DNA from: Microbacterium sp. Au-Mic1
GTDB lineage: Bacteria; Actinomycetota; Actinomycetes; Actinomycetales; Microbacteriaceae
Assembly: GCF_021341785.1 (NCBI RefSeq)
Contig: NZ_JAJTTF010000001.1
Span: forward strand, 310,001 to 374,000
Direction of reading: 5' to 3'
DNA: 64,000 nucleotides
In this document: one piece after another, positions 7,937 through 16,890 of the stretch
Position numbering within the stretch: the stretch's first letter is position 1
Layout: each line of letters starts with the position of its first letter
Made by a program: the position numbers and the translations under genes
The notes under the pieces: model-generated
The model's input: the letters and a program-made list of their open reading frames with translations, nothing else
What the model was told of the DNA's origin: nothing
Database searches by the model: none

Positions 7937-8938
7937 ATGCGAGCTCGTCGGGTGATCCAGGCGGTCGATTCCCATACCGAGGGCATGCCGACCCGCGTCG
8001 TCACCGGCGGCGTGGGGAGGATCCCCGGCGCCACCATGAACGACCGTCGCCTCTATGCGATGGAGCATCTCGACGGTCTGCGCGGGTTCCTGATGAACGA
8101 GCCGCGCGGGCACGCATCGATGTCGGGTGCGCTGCTGCAGCCCCCCGCGCGGGACGACGCGGACTGGGGGGTCGTGTTCATCGAGGCCTCCGGCTTCCTG
8201 CCCATGTGCGGGCACGGCACGATCGGGGTGGCGACGGTGCTCGTCGAGACCGGCATGGTCGAGGTGACCGAGCCGGTCACGGAGATCCGTCTGGACGTCC
8301 CGGCAGGACTCGTGATCGCACGGGTCGCCGTCGAGGACGGGCGTGCCGTGAACGTCACGATCGAGAACGTCCCGAGCTTCTTGGACCGTCTCGACGAGAG
8401 GATCCAGGTTCCGGGAATCGGTGAGATCACCTACTCCGTCGCGTTCGGGGGCAACTTCTACGCGCTGGTCGATCTGGAGGAGGTCGGACTGCCGTTCGAC
8501 CGTGCCCGGCAGGACGACATCGTCCGCGCCGGCCTCCAGATCATGGAGGCGATCAACACGCAGGCACCGCCCGTGCACCCCGTGCTCGAGGGCGCGAACC
8601 ACGTGCACCACGTGGAGTTCATCGCACCGGGATCCGACGCCGTCCGCTCACGGCACGCGATGGCCATCCACCCCGGGTGGTTCGACCGGTCGCCCTGCGG
8701 CACCGGAACGAGTGCCCGCATGGCCGAGCTGCACGCCCGCGGCGAGCTCGCGCTGGACACCCCGTTCGTGAACGAGTCGTTCATCGGCACGGAGTTCATC
8801 GGTCGCCTCGTCGGCGAGACCCGTGTGGGGGAGCGGCCCGCCGTCGTCCCCACGATCACGGGTCGGGCCTGGGTGACCGGGCTCGGCCAGTACATCCTCG
8901 ACGGGGACGACCCGTTCCCCGAGGGCTTCGTCTTCTAG
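7937..8938 (+). CDS. Proline-racemase-superfamily 4-hydroxyproline 2-epimerase
   Basis: This 333-residue enzyme carries both catalytic cysteines of racemases/epimerases: the first in LPMCGHGTIGVA (about residue 90), the second in DRSPCGTGTSARM (about residue 255). A Cys/Cys pair lets the enzyme abstract and return the alpha proton from opposite faces, converting trans-4-hydroxy-L-proline to cis-4-hydroxy-D-proline. The product is the expected substrate of the flavoprotein complex at 3970-6769. The N-terminus RVIQAVDSHTEGMPTRVV is characteristic of the family, so the ATG at 7937 is chosen over upstream in-frame codons. It is co-directional with the deaminase (64-bp gap) and the dehydrogenase (10-bp gap). 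Confidence 0.87.
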   Translation: MRARRVIQAVDSHTEGMPTRVVTGGVGRIPGATMNDRRLYAMEHLDGLRGFLMNEPRGHASMSGALLQPPARDDADWGVVFIEASGFLPMCGHGTIGVATVLVETGMVEVTEPVTEIRLDVPAGLVIARVAVEDGRAVNVTIENVPSFLDRLDERIQVPGIGEITYSVAFGGNFYALVDLEEVGLPFDRARQDDIVRAGLQIMEAINTQAPPVHPVLEGANHVHHVEFIAPGSDAVRSRHAMAIHPGWFDRSPCGTGTSARMAELHARGELALDTPFVNESFIGTEFIGRLVGETRVGERPAVVPTITGRAWVTGLGQYILDGDDPFPEGFVF

Positions 8939-8948
8939 GAGGAGATGC

Positions 8949-10427
8949 ATGAACGACTCCATCACCGCCGTGTCCGATGTCGCCGCACGGGCGGCATCCG
9001 CCGCTCGTGCCTTCGCGGCCAGCTCTCCGGCGGACCGCGGCGCGGCGCTCGTCGCGGTCGCCGACTCCCTCGACGTCCAGGCGGGTGAGCTCATCGCGAT
9101 CGCGATGCGGGAGACGGGTCTCACCGAGGCGCGGCTCACCGGCGAGGTGAAGCGCACCTCCTGGCAACTGCGACTGTTCGCCGACACGATCGTCGACGGT
9201 GCCTACCTCGACGCCCGGATCGACGCCGCCGATCCCGAGTACGTGATCGGCCCGCGTCCGGACGTGCGCCGCGTGCTGGAGCCGGTCGGACCCGTGCTGA
9301 ACTTCGCCGCATCGAACTTCCCGTTCGCGTTCTCCGTGGCCGGCGGCGACTCCGCCGCGGCCCTCGCCGCCGGCTGCCCGGTCGTGGTCAAGGCGCACTC
9401 GGGGCATCCCGAGCTGTCTCGCCGCACCGCGGCCATCGTGGCGGAAGCGCTCGAAGGCGCCGGAATGCCGGCCGGTGTGTTCCAGCTCATCGAGGGGCAG
9501 CAGAACGGCGTCGAGCTGCTGCAGGACGAGCGGATCCGCGCGGGAGCCTTCACGGGTTCCACGCATGTCGGTCGCCTGCTCGCGGACATCGCCGCCGCCC
9601 GGCCCCGCCCGATCCCGTTCTACGGCGAGCTGGGCAGCGTCAATCCCGTGTACGCGACTTACGTCGATGCCGAGCTACTGCAGGGGTTCGTCGCCTCCGT
9701 GGCCGGATCCGCCGGCCAGCTGTGCACCAAGCCCGGGTTCCTGTTCGTGCCGGCCGATGCCGACCTGTCCTCGGTCGCGCCGGCGGCCGGCGGCGTGCCG
9801 GAGCACCGCCTGCTGAACCCTGGGATCGGGCGCGCGTTCGAGGGCCGGCGGACGGCCGTGCTCTCGGCGCAGGGTTCCGACGTGCTGGCCGCGGGGGAGA
9901 TCCGCGAGGACGAGGACGGGCAGCGCTTCGCCACCCCGGCCGTCGTCGCCGTGGATCTGGACACGCTGCGTGCGCACCGGGAGGAGCTGCTCGAGGAGTC
10001 GTTCGGTCCGCTGTCGGTCATCGTCCGCTACACCGACGCCGCGGAACTGCCCGCCGTTCACGAGGAGCTCTTCCCCGGGAACCTCACCTCGACGCTGCAC
10101 GCGCGCCCCGAGGAGTTCGCCGACGGATCCCTCGACGACCTGGTCGGCGCTCTCGCCGCCACGAGCGGGCGGGTGCTCTTCGGAGGCTGGCCCACCGGGG
10201 TGTCCGTGACTCCCGCGATGCAGCACGGCGGTCCGTACCCGGCGACCACGACCGACGCCACGAGCGTCGGGACCGCGGGCATCACCCGGTTCCTGCGCGG
10301 CGTCGCCTACCAGAACGCGCCTCAGGAGCTGCTCCCGGCGCCGCTGCGCGACGACAACCCGTGGGGGGTTCCGCAGCGACGCAGCGAGGCCGGTGGCTCG
10401 ACGCAGTGGGGCGCGTTCGCGCACTGA
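8949..10427 (+). CDS. Aldehyde dehydrogenase, probable 2-oxoglutarate semialdehyde (2,5-dioxovalerate) dehydrogenase
   Basis: This 492-residue NAD(P)-dependent aldehyde dehydrogenase has oxyanion-hole Asn in NFAASNFPFAFS, general-base Glu in YGELGSVNP and catalytic Cys in AGQLCTKPG. These motifs fit the hydroxyproline/sugar-acid type of 2-oxoglutarate-semialdehyde dehydrogenase better than succinate-semialdehyde types. It would complete 4-hydroxyproline breakdown by making 2-oxoglutarate for the TCA cycle. AGGAGG lies 7 nt before the ATG. It is the last gene of the + strand operon and is followed by a strong hairpin terminator. Confidence 0.85.
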   Translation: MNDSITAVSDVAARAASAARAFAASSPADRGAALVAVADSLDVQAGELIAIAMRETGLTEARLTGEVKRTSWQLRLFADTIVDGAYLDARIDAADPEYVIGPRPDVRRVLEPVGPVLNFAASNFPFAFSVAGGDSAAALAAGCPVVVKAHSGHPELSRRTAAIVAEALEGAGMPAGVFQLIEGQQNGVELLQDERIRAGAFTGSTHVGRLLADIAAARPRPIPFYGELGSVNPVYATYVDAELLQGFVASVAGSAGQLCTKPGFLFVPADADLSSVAPAAGGVPEHRLLNPGIGRAFEGRRTAVLSAQGSDVLAAGEIREDEDGQRFATPAVVAVDLDTLRAHREELLEESFGPLSVIVRYTDAAELPAVHEELFPGNLTSTLHARPEEFADGSLDDLVGALAATSGRVLFGGWPTGVSVTPAMQHGGPYPATTTDATSVGTAGITRFLRGVAYQNAPQELLPAPLRDDNPWGVPQRRSEAGGSTQWGAFAH

Positions 10428-10470
10428 CCGCGCGGGGGCGCTGAGCGAGCACCGGGGAACCGGAGACGGA

Positions 10471-10506
10471 CGAAACGTGGTCATCCTCTCGGATGACCAC
10501 GTTTCG
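10471..10506. terminator. Bidirectional hairpin terminator between convergent operons
   Basis: CGAAACGTGGTCATCC pairs perfectly over 16 bp with GGATGACCACGTTTCG across a TCTC loop. It stands between the aldehyde dehydrogenase (+) and the amidohydrolase (-), where both transcripts must end. Confidence 0.9.
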
Positions 10507-10550
10507 CGTCGGTCGCCGTGGCCGTCCCCGCACGACGACCCGGATCCGGC

Positions 10551-11735
10551 TCAGTCGACGGCGATCCCGCCGCGGATCACGACGGTGCGGGCGTCCTGTT
10601 CCCAGAGTGCCGAGGGCTCCGTGAGCGGGTCCGCCGAGAGCAGCACGGCATCGCCGTACGCGCCGGCGTCCAGGTGGCCCGCGCGCGGGTCGCGGATGAG
10701 AGCGGCGTTGACCGTGGTCATCGAGCGCAGCGTCTCCGCGGCGCCGGCGGCCTCGATCTGCAGGCGCACGCCGCAGAGCTGGTCGTCCTCGAGCTCGCCC
10801 ATGAGATCCGTGCCGAAGCCGACGCGCACGCCCGCCGCGTGCGCGAGCCGCACCGCCTCCTGCCCGTGGGAGAGCACCTCGGCGTTCTTCGCGAGCGAGA
10901 CGGCGTTCAGACCGATCCCCGCGCCGCGCCGATCCATCGCGTCGTAGGCGGCGAGCGTGGGCACGAGGTAGGCGCCGGCGGCGGCCATGTTCGCGGCGGT
11001 CGCGGCATCGATGAGGTTGCCGTGCTCGATCGAGCGCACGCCGTTGTCGATCGCGTGCTGCACGGCCTCGGAGGAGTACGCGTGCGCGGCGACGTACGAT
11101 CCGCGCCTCGTCGCCTCGTCGACGACCGCACGAAGCTCGTCGGCGGAGTACTGCGGAACGCGGATCGGGTCCGTGAGGGAGAAGACGCCGCCCGAGGCCA
11201 TCAGCTTGATCGCGTGCGCGCCCGTGCGCAGGCGATTTCGCACGGCGACACGGAGGGGATCCACGCCGTCGACGATCTCGCTGAGGTGCCCGTGCGCGAA
11301 GCAGAGGTCGATATGTGCGGAACGCGGATCCCCGTGCCCGCCGGTCTGGCTCAGGGCGGGGCCGGTGAACAGGTAGCGCGGAGAGGAGAACAGGTCGGCG
11401 TCGATCGCACGGGCCAGTCCGATGTCGCCGCCGGCGACATCGCGGACGGTCGTGAAGCCGCGTCGCAGCGCCGCGTGCAGTCGCCGGGTGCCGTTGATGG
11501 CGGCAAAACTGAGCGGCCCCCGCTCGTCCTCGAAGCCGTCCTGGCTCGTCGCATAGGCGTGGAAGTGCGCATCGATGAGGCCGGGGATGAGCCATCGTCC
11601 GCGCCCGTCGATCGTCGCGGCCCCTGCCTCTCCGCGTTCTGACACAGCGCCGTCCACGATGTGCAGATCGCGGTCGACGAACTGTTCGCCGTTCCAGACG
11701 GCTGCTCCGAGGATGCTGACGGATCCGGTGCGCAT
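10551..11735 (-). CDS. Metal-dependent amidohydrolase, prolidase/imidazolonepropionase-like
   Basis: This 394-residue amidohydrolase-superfamily protein has the first metal site in IPGLIDAHFHAY (HxH), the lysine metal bridge in HAIKLMASGGV and histidines in YVAAHAYSSEA and SIEHGNLI. The final aspartate lies in GFGTDLMGEL. The closest recognisable pattern is the cytosolic Xaa-Pro/Xaa-Arg dipeptidase group of amidohydrolases. In this island it would release hydroxyproline or proline from dipeptides of collagen-like protein, which is inference. The start at 11735 gives an N-terminal beta-sandwich beginning MRTGSVSILGAAVW. It is third in the - strand operon, 65 bp after the racemase-family gene. 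Confidence 0.75.
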   Translation of the reverse strand: MRTGSVSILGAAVWNGEQFVDRDLHIVDGAVSERGEAGAATIDGRGRWLIPGLIDAHFHAYATSQDGFEDERGPLSFAAINGTRRLHAALRRGFTTVRDVAGGDIGLARAIDADLFSSPRYLFTGPALSQTGGHGDPRSAHIDLCFAHGHLSEIVDGVDPLRVAVRNRLRTGAHAIKLMASGGVFSLTDPIRVPQYSADELRAVVDEATRRGSYVAAHAYSSEAVQHAIDNGVRSIEHGNLIDAATAANMAAAGAYLVPTLAAYDAMDRRGAGIGLNAVSLAKNAEVLSHGQEAVRLAHAAGVRVGFGTDLMGELEDDQLCGVRLQIEAAGAAETLRSMTTVNAALIRDPRAGHLDAGAYGDAVLLSADPLTEPSALWEQDARTVVIRGGIAVD

Positions 11736-11800
11736 GGACTGCTCCTTGGTGAGTGGTGTCGGGGGTGGTTCGCGGGGAGAGGGGCGAGGCCGCGGGAAGC

Positions 11801-12793
11801 TCAGCGCAGGCTGAATCCTTCGGGCAGCGGGTCTGAATCGTCGAGCTCGAAGCTGCAGGATCCGACCCGGTGCGCGAGGCCGCGCACCTCGGGGATCACG
11901 CCGTCCGCGGTGCGAACGGCGACGGTGGCGTGGAAGCGCGTGCCGATGATGGAGTCGTGGGTGAGCTCCTCGCCGTCGGCCAGCTCGCCCGTCGCGGCCA
12001 GCAGCGCGACGCGGGCGGCCGTGCCGGATCCGCACGGGCTCCGATCCACCTCGCCGTCCGCGAACACCGTGACGTTGCGCTGCCACGGTCCGCGCTCGGT
12101 GCGTCCGAGGTCGTCGAACAGGATCGTGCCGTAGACGCCGCTCAGGCGCGGGTCGGCGAGCTGGGCGGCGGGGTGGTCGTTCAGCGCCCACTTGATCTCG
12201 CGCCCGATGCGGATGAGGTCCGCGGTGTGCTCCGCGAGCACCGAGAGGCCGATCACGGAGGCCGGCAGCGTCGCGTACACGGCCCCGCCGAAGATCAGGT
12301 CGACGTCGACGAATCCGCGCGACGTCGCGAGAGGGATGCCGCGGGCGAGTACCCGTGACTCGACGTTGCGGAACACGACCTCGGTGATCCGGCCGCCCTC
12401 CTGGCGGACGCGGGCCTGCACGCGGCCACTCGGCACATCGATCGTGACGATCGTCTCGCCGTCCGGATCCGAGGGCACACGACCAGTGCGCACCGCCCAG
12501 GCGCCGAGCGCGATGGTGCCGTGACCGCAGGCGGTCGAGAAGCCGTCCTTGTGCCAGAACAGCACGCCGAGATCGGCGCCGTCGTCGTCCGGTTCGGTGA
12601 CGAATCCGCCGTACATGTCGTCGTGGCCACGCGGCTCGAGGCAGAGGAAGCGTCGTACCGCGTCCGCCTCGCCGCCGATCGCCTCGACGCGGCGTTCGGC
12701 GACGGTTGCGCCGTGCGTGGGCACGCCCGCCACGATGCGGAACGGCTCGCCTGCCGTGTGCCAATCCTCGGTCGTCCACACCTGAGTCATCAT
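11801..12793 (-). CDS. Second proline-racemase-superfamily enzyme (racemase/epimerase or 3-hydroxyproline dehydratase)
   Basis: This 330-residue relative of the enzyme at 7937 has a cysteine in both catalytic positions: STACGHGTIALG (about residue 90) and DRSPCGSGTAARV (about residue 255). Classical trans-3-hydroxy-L-proline dehydratases of this superfamily keep the first Cys but have Thr in the second position. The residues here therefore point to a racemase or epimerase, while the neighbour (a pyrroline-2-carboxylate reductase-type gene) points to the dehydratase pathway. The function is unresolved between these. Its ATG overlaps the reductase stop (ATGA). Confidence 0.78.
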   Translation of the reverse strand: MMTQVWTTEDWHTAGEPFRIVAGVPTHGATVAERRVEAIGGEADAVRRFLCLEPRGHDDMYGGFVTEPDDDGADLGVLFWHKDGFSTACGHGTIALGAWAVRTGRVPSDPDGETIVTIDVPSGRVQARVRQEGGRITEVVFRNVESRVLARGIPLATSRGFVDVDLIFGGAVYATLPASVIGLSVLAEHTADLIRIGREIKWALNDHPAAQLADPRLSGVYGTILFDDLGRTERGPWQRNVTVFADGEVDRSPCGSGTAARVALLAATGELADGEELTHDSIIGTRFHATVAVRTADGVIPEVRGLAHRVGSCSFELDDSDPLPEGFSLR

Positions 12794-13737
12794 CGCTCCT
12801 CTCCGCGGCGGACGGCCAGCGCGGCCACCGCGAGATCCTGCCAGCCCATGCCGCACGTCTTGATGACCCGCGGTCGATCGGACGCGGGGGCGATCGCCCC
12901 GCGGAACAGCTCGTGCATCGTGACGAGGTCCTCAGAGCGCACCGCACCGGCGGCGACCGCCCGAATGACATCCCCGGCCTCGGTCGCGGCGACGCGACGG
13001 CTCTCCACGATGACCTGGGCGCGGCCGAGGAGCTCTGCCGGCAGTTCGGCCTTGGCCGGCTCGTGCGAGCCGATCGCGACGACGGTCGCGTCTACACGGA
13101 CCGCGTCCGCGGACAGGAGCGGATCCGCTGCCGTCGTCGCACACACGATCAGGTCGGCGCCGGGGAGGTCGTCGAGTCCTCCGGCGGCGATGTCGGCGGT
13201 CGGCACCAGGGTGCGCGCCTCGGCGACGGCGGCCGCGGTGCGCTGCGGGTCGCGCCCGATCATGCGCACGGACCGCAGCGTGCGAACCGCGCCGATCGCC
13301 TGCACGTGCCGCACCGCCTGCGGGCCGGTCCCGAAGACGACGAGGTCGCCCGCGTGCGCACCCGCGACGACATCGACGACAGCGGCGCTCACGGCCGGTG
13401 TGCGCAGCGAGGTGAGGGCCGTGCCGTCCATGACCGCGATCGGAGCGAGCGTCGCTCCGTCCAGCACCACGTAGACGCCCTGGATGCGCTCCAGGCCGCG
13501 AGCCGGGTTCTCCGGGGCGACCGAGGCGAGCTTCTGTCCGACCATGCCGTCGATCGCCGCCGGCATGAGCAGGAGCTGGCCGTGCGGAACATCCAGGATC
13601 GTGCGGGGGAGGTCCTCTTCGGGATCGAACCCGCCGCGCAGCACGTCGCTGATCGCACGGATCGCCGTGGGCATGTCCACGCGGGCGGAGAGGGAAGGGG
13701 CGTCGACGAGGACGAGGTCGGCGATGACATCGGACAT
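12790..13737 (-). CDS. Ornithine cyclodeaminase/mu-crystallin family, probable pyrroline-2-carboxylate reductase
   Basis: This 315-residue protein has the family's substrate region (GMVGQKLASVAPENPARG), the loop LTSLRTPAVSAAVVD and a Rossmann nucleotide site LVVFGTGPQAVRHVQA. Members next to hydroxyproline genes reduce 1-pyrroline-2-carboxylate to L-proline with NAD(P)H. This gene opens the - strand operon and overlaps the second racemase-family gene, which would supply that substrate if it acts as a dehydratase. AGGATGG precedes the ATG, and a GntR-type operator lies 17-35 bp upstream. Ornithine cyclodeaminase activity itself is less likely in this context. Confidence 0.8.
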   Translation of the reverse strand: MSDVIADLVLVDAPSLSARVDMPTAIRAISDVLRGGFDPEEDLPRTILDVPHGQLLLMPAAIDGMVGQKLASVAPENPARGLERIQGVYVVLDGATLAPIAVMDGTALTSLRTPAVSAAVVDVVAGAHAGDLVVFGTGPQAVRHVQAIGAVRTLRSVRMIGRDPQRTAAAVAEARTLVPTADIAAGGLDDLPGADLIVCATTAADPLLSADAVRVDATVVAIGSHEPAKAELPAELLGRAQVIVESRRVAATEAGDVIRAVAAGAVRSEDLVTMHELFRGAIAPASDRPRVIKTCGMGWQDLAVAALAVRRGEER

Positions 13738-13753
13738 GTTGCCATCCTACTAG

Positions 13754-13772
13754 GTAATATGTCATGCAGTAC
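13754..13772. promoter_or_regulatory. Candidate GntR operator/promoter of the - strand operon
   Basis: GTAATATGTCATGCAGTAC starts with the same 11 bases as the site at 3912 (GTAATATGTCA) and is an imperfect palindrome with GTA/TAC ends. It lies just upstream of the reductase start, so one regulator could control both strands of the island. Confidence 0.65.
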
Positions 13773-13809
13773 AGTTCGCCGGAAGGTCAAGGCGACACGG
13801 ATCCGCGTC

Positions 13810-13841
13810 GTTTCGCCTCAGCGCCGGGGATCTGGCAGAAT
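13810..13841 (+). promoter_or_regulatory. Probable rpsP operon promoter
   Basis: GTTT (13810) and TGGCAGAATGG with a CAGAAT -10-like box (13836) are spaced exactly as in the element before rplS at 17438. The untranslated leader to rpsP would be about 130 nt. Confidence 0.45.
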
Positions 13842-13980
13842 GGACAGCTGGATCGCCGCTCGACCCTCTATCCGGCCGTGATCCACCCTTAGAGCTTCCA
13901 CCGGGTGTGCACCCCACGCTTCTGGTGATCAGTTCGCCACTCTTTCGCTAGCAATAGCTTCCACACCATTCAGGAGAATC

Positions 13981-14412
13981 GTGGCTGTCAAGATCCGTCT
14001 CAAGCGCCTGGGCAAGATCCGTGCGCCCTACTACCGCATCGTCGTCGCCGACTCGCGCACCAAGCGCGATGGTCGCGTGATCGAGGAGATCGGCAAGTAC
14101 CACCCCACTGAGGAGCCCTCGTTCATCGAGGTCGACTCCGAGCGGGCGCAGTACTGGCTGTCCGTCGGCGCGCAGCCGACCGAGCAGGTCGCCGCCATCC
14201 TCAAGATCACGGGCGACTGGGGCATCTTCAAGGGCGACAAGGACGCGAAGTCCACCCTCAAGGTCGCCGGCGAGAAGGTCGCCTTCGAGGCCGACTCCTC
14301 CAAGAAGTCGGTCATCAAGCCCAAGGTCGAGAAGAAGGAGACTCCCGCCGAGGAGGCTCCCGTCGAGACCCCCGCCGAGGACGCAGCGGACGCTGCGGCC
14401 GACGCGGAGTAA
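13981..14412 (+). CDS. rpsP: 30S ribosomal protein S16
   Basis: This is S16 with an extended tail. The conserved core occupies residues 1-80, starting [20 protein letters not shown] and continuing [20 protein letters not shown]. An acidic, alanine/glutamate-rich extension of about 60 residues follows, as is common in Actinobacteria. S16 binds 16S rRNA early in 30S assembly. Translation starts at GTG, preceded by AGGAG 4 nt upstream. It heads the rpsP-KH-rimM-trmD operon, and the next gene follows after 6 nt. Confidence 0.97.
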   Translation: MAVKIRLKRLGKIRAPYYRIVVADSRTKRDGRVIEEIGKYHPTEEPSFIEVDSERAQYWLSVGAQPTEQVAAILKITGDWGIFKGDKDAKSTLKVAGEKVAFEADSSKKSVIKPKVEKKETPAEEAPVETPAEDAADAAADAE

Positions 14413-14418
14413 TCCGTC

Positions 14419-14649
14419 GTGCTGGCTGCCGCGCTCGAGCACATCGTCTCGGGGATCGTCGATCACCCGGAGGATGTCACCATCACCGCCACCTCGTCGC
14501 CCCGCGGCGACGTCCTCGAGGTGCATGTGCACCCCGACGACAGGGGTCGCGTGATCGGGCGCGGCGGCCGCACCGCCAAGGCCCTGCGGACGCTGATCAC
14601 CGCACTCGCGGACGGACGTCGCGTTCGCGTCGACGTCGCGGACGACTGA
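14419..14649 (+). CDS. khpA: KH-domain RNA-binding protein (KhpA/YlqC family)
   Basis: This 76-residue single KH domain has the RNA-contacting loop GRVIGRGGRTAKALRTLI (GxxG). The family pairs with KhpB/Jag and affects cell elongation and ribosome assembly. It starts at GTG 6 nt after rpsP and ends 2 nt before rimM, the standard place for this gene. Confidence 0.9.
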   Translation: MLAAALEHIVSGIVDHPEDVTITATSSPRGDVLEVHVHPDDRGRVIGRGGRTAKALRTLITALADGRRVRVDVADD

Positions 14650-14651
14650 GC

Positions 14652-15260
14652 GTGGCCACCGCAGACCGCCCGTCAGGCCGCAACCAGCTGCGCGTGGGGC
14701 GCCTCGTCAAGGCGCACGGGCTCAAGGGCGCGCTCAAGCTGGAGCTGTACACCGACGATCCGGCCGGACGCTTCGTGCCCGGCGCCGAGTTCACGTTGCA
14801 GGTGCCCGAGGCATCTCCGTGGCACGGCAAGTCCATCACCGTCCGTGAGCACCGGGTGATGAACGGCAGCTCCGTCGTGTTCTTCGAGGGCGTGGACGAC
14901 CGCACCGCGGCCGAGGGCCTGGTCAAGGCGATCCTCTGGATCGATCAGGACGAGACCGAGGAGCCCGAGGACGACGCCTGGTACGACCACCAGCTCACCG
15001 GGCTGGACGTCGTCCGCGACGATGTCGTCGTCGGGCGTGTGATCCGCGTGGATCACCTGCCCGCGCAGGATCTGCTCATCGTCCGGCCCGCATCGGGGAC
15101 CGGCGAGATCATGGTCCCGTTCGTCTCGGCGATCGTGCCGACCGTGGACATCGCTGCGGGTCGGATCATCGTCACGCCTCCGGCCGGCCTCTTCGAGGAG
15201 CTCGTCGAGGACGACGCACCTGCGGACGCCTCCGAGCAGGATGCGCCCGGTGCGGATTGA
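14652..15260 (+). CDS. rimM: Ribosome maturation factor RimM
   Basis: This 202-residue protein has the N-terminal RimM domain ([20 protein letters not shown]) and a C-terminal PRC-barrel ([23 protein letters not shown]). RimM binds S19 and helps 16S rRNA processing of the 30S head. It starts at GTG and overlaps trmD, a coupling seen widely in bacteria. Confidence 0.95.
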   Translation: MATADRPSGRNQLRVGRLVKAHGLKGALKLELYTDDPAGRFVPGAEFTLQVPEASPWHGKSITVREHRVMNGSSVVFFEGVDDRTAAEGLVKAILWIDQDETEEPEDDAWYDHQLTGLDVVRDDVVVGRVIRVDHLPAQDLLIVRPASGTGEIMVPFVSAIVPTVDIAAGRIIVTPPAGLFEELVEDDAPADASEQDAPGAD

Positions 15261-15954
15261 CGTCGTCTCGATCTTCCCGTCGTACTTCGACGGGCTGACC
15301 CTCTCCCTGCTCGGCAGGGCGCAGGGCGCCGGGATCCTGGATCTGAACGTCCACGATCTGCGCGACTGGACCAGCGACCGGCATCGCACCGTCGATGACA
15401 CGCCATACGGCGGCGGCGCAGGCATGGTCATGAAACCGGAGCCGTGGGGGCTCGCCCTCGATCAGCTCTCGGCTGCGGACGCTGCCGAAGGGCGCCCCAC
15501 CATCATCTTCCCCTCTCCGGCCGGCGAGGTGTTCCATCAGTCGACGGCCCGCGAGCTCGCGGACCGCGAGCACCTGATCTTCGGCTGCGGGCGCTACGAG
15601 GGCATCGACGAGCGCGTGTTCGAAGAGGCCGCGGGGCTCGGCGAGGTGCGGCTGATCAGTCTGGGCGACTACGTGCTCAACGGGGGAGAGGTCGCCGTCA
15701 TGGCGATGGTCGAAGCGATCGGTCGGCTCATCCCCGGCGTCGTCGGCAATCCGGAGAGCCTCGTCGAGGAGTCGCACGAGGACGGCCTGCTCGAGTACCC
15801 GTCGTACACGAAGCCGTCCGTCTGGCGCGACCGCGAGGTGCCGCCGATCCTCCTGAGCGGCAACCACGGTGCGATCGCGGCCTGGCGGCGCGAGCAGCAG
15901 ATCGAGCGCACCCGCCGCCGCCGCCCCGACCTGCTCCCCGACGACGAGGGCTGA
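15241..15954 (+). CDS. trmD: tRNA (guanine-N1)-methyltransferase TrmD
   Basis: This SPOUT methyltransferase of about 237 residues methylates G37 of tRNAs to prevent frameshifting. Conserved motifs are [12 protein letters not shown] at the N-terminus, [13 protein letters not shown], the trefoil-knot SAM site [14 protein letters not shown] and [12 protein letters not shown]. The ATG at 15241 overlaps rimM by 20 nt. The GTG at 15250 would give the more usual N-terminus MRIDVV and may be the true start. Confidence 0.95.
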   Translation: MRPVRIDVVSIFPSYFDGLTLSLLGRAQGAGILDLNVHDLRDWTSDRHRTVDDTPYGGGAGMVMKPEPWGLALDQLSAADAAEGRPTIIFPSPAGEVFHQSTARELADREHLIFGCGRYEGIDERVFEEAAGLGEVRLISLGDYVLNGGEVAVMAMVEAIGRLIPGVVGNPESLVEESHEDGLLEYPSYTKPSVWRDREVPPILLSGNHGAIAAWRREQQIERTRRRRPDLLPDDEG

Positions 15955-16005
15955 GCGCCGCCCCGATCGCCGCGTGCGGTCGGCGTGGACGACGCCCGGC
16001 CGGGA

Positions 16006-16788
16006 TCAGTCGACGCCGAGGAAGGTGCGGTCGGTGAGGACGATCGGACCGTCCTCGGTGATCGCGACCGTGTGCTCCGAGTGCGAACCGCGGGAGCCGT
16101 CGACACTGCGCAGCGTCCAGCCGTCCGGGTCGGTGATGAGCTCGTCCGTGGTCGCGAGGAACCAGGGCTCCAGGGCCATCACGAGGCCCGCGCGCAGCGG
16201 GAACCCGCGTCCAGGGCGGCCGTCGTTGGGCACGTGCGGGTCGCCGTGCATGATGCGCCCGACGCCGTGCCCGCCGAAGTCGGTGTTGATCGAGTAGCCC
16301 TCGCCATGCGCGACGGCGGCGATCGAGGCTGAGATGTCGCCGATGCGGTTGCCGACCAGGGCCGCCGCGATCGCCGCATCCAGAGCGCGCTCGGTGGTGT
16401 CGATGAGACGCAGATCCTCATCGCGCGGGGTGCCCACCACGAACGACACAGCGGAGTCCGCGACCCAGCCGTCGACGGAGACCGCGAAATCGAGGGAGAC
16501 GAGGTCACCGTCGCGCAGCGTGTAGTCGTGCGGGAGTCCATGCAGCACCGCGTCGTTCACCGACGTGCAGATGACCTTCCCGAACGGGCTCGCGCCGAAG
16601 GAGGGGTGGTAGTCGATGTAGCAGGACTCGGCGCCGGCCTTGCGGATCATGTCGTGCGCGCGCCGGTCGATCGAGAGCAGGTTCGTGCCCACCTTGGTCT
16701 CGGCGCGCAGCGTCGCCAGCGTCTCCGCCACGAAGCGTCCGGCCGCCCGCATCTCCTCGATCTCGGCGGGGGTGCGCAGTTCGATCAT
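16006..16788 (-). CDS. map: Methionine aminopeptidase type I
   Basis: This 260-residue pita-bread-fold enzyme removes N-terminal methionine. Metal ligands are visible in VSLDFAVSVDGWVADSAVSF (two Asp), GHGVGRIMHGDP (His), LEPWF (Glu) and SEHTVAITEDGP (Glu region). The start at 16788 (MIELRTPAEIEEMRAAG) has GAGAGGAC just upstream and the usual family N-terminus; a further ATG at 16812 is less likely. It stands alone, convergent with trmD. Confidence 0.95.
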   Translation of the reverse strand: MIELRTPAEIEEMRAAGRFVAETLATLRAETKVGTNLLSIDRRAHDMIRKAGAESCYIDYHPSFGASPFGKVICTSVNDAVLHGLPHDYTLRDGDLVSLDFAVSVDGWVADSAVSFVVGTPRDEDLRLIDTTERALDAAIAAALVGNRIGDISASIAAVAHGEGYSINTDFGGHGVGRIMHGDPHVPNDGRPGRGFPLRAGLVMALEPWFLATTDELITDPDGWTLRSVDGSRGSHSEHTVAITEDGPIVLTDRTFLGVD

Positions 16789-16890
16789 TCCCAGTCCTCT
16801 CGTCGTGTCCATTCTCTCCTACTGCTCTACAGGCGACGCTCACAGCGAACGTGCGGATCCCGGCCGGTGCCGCCGACGTAGCATCGCGGT

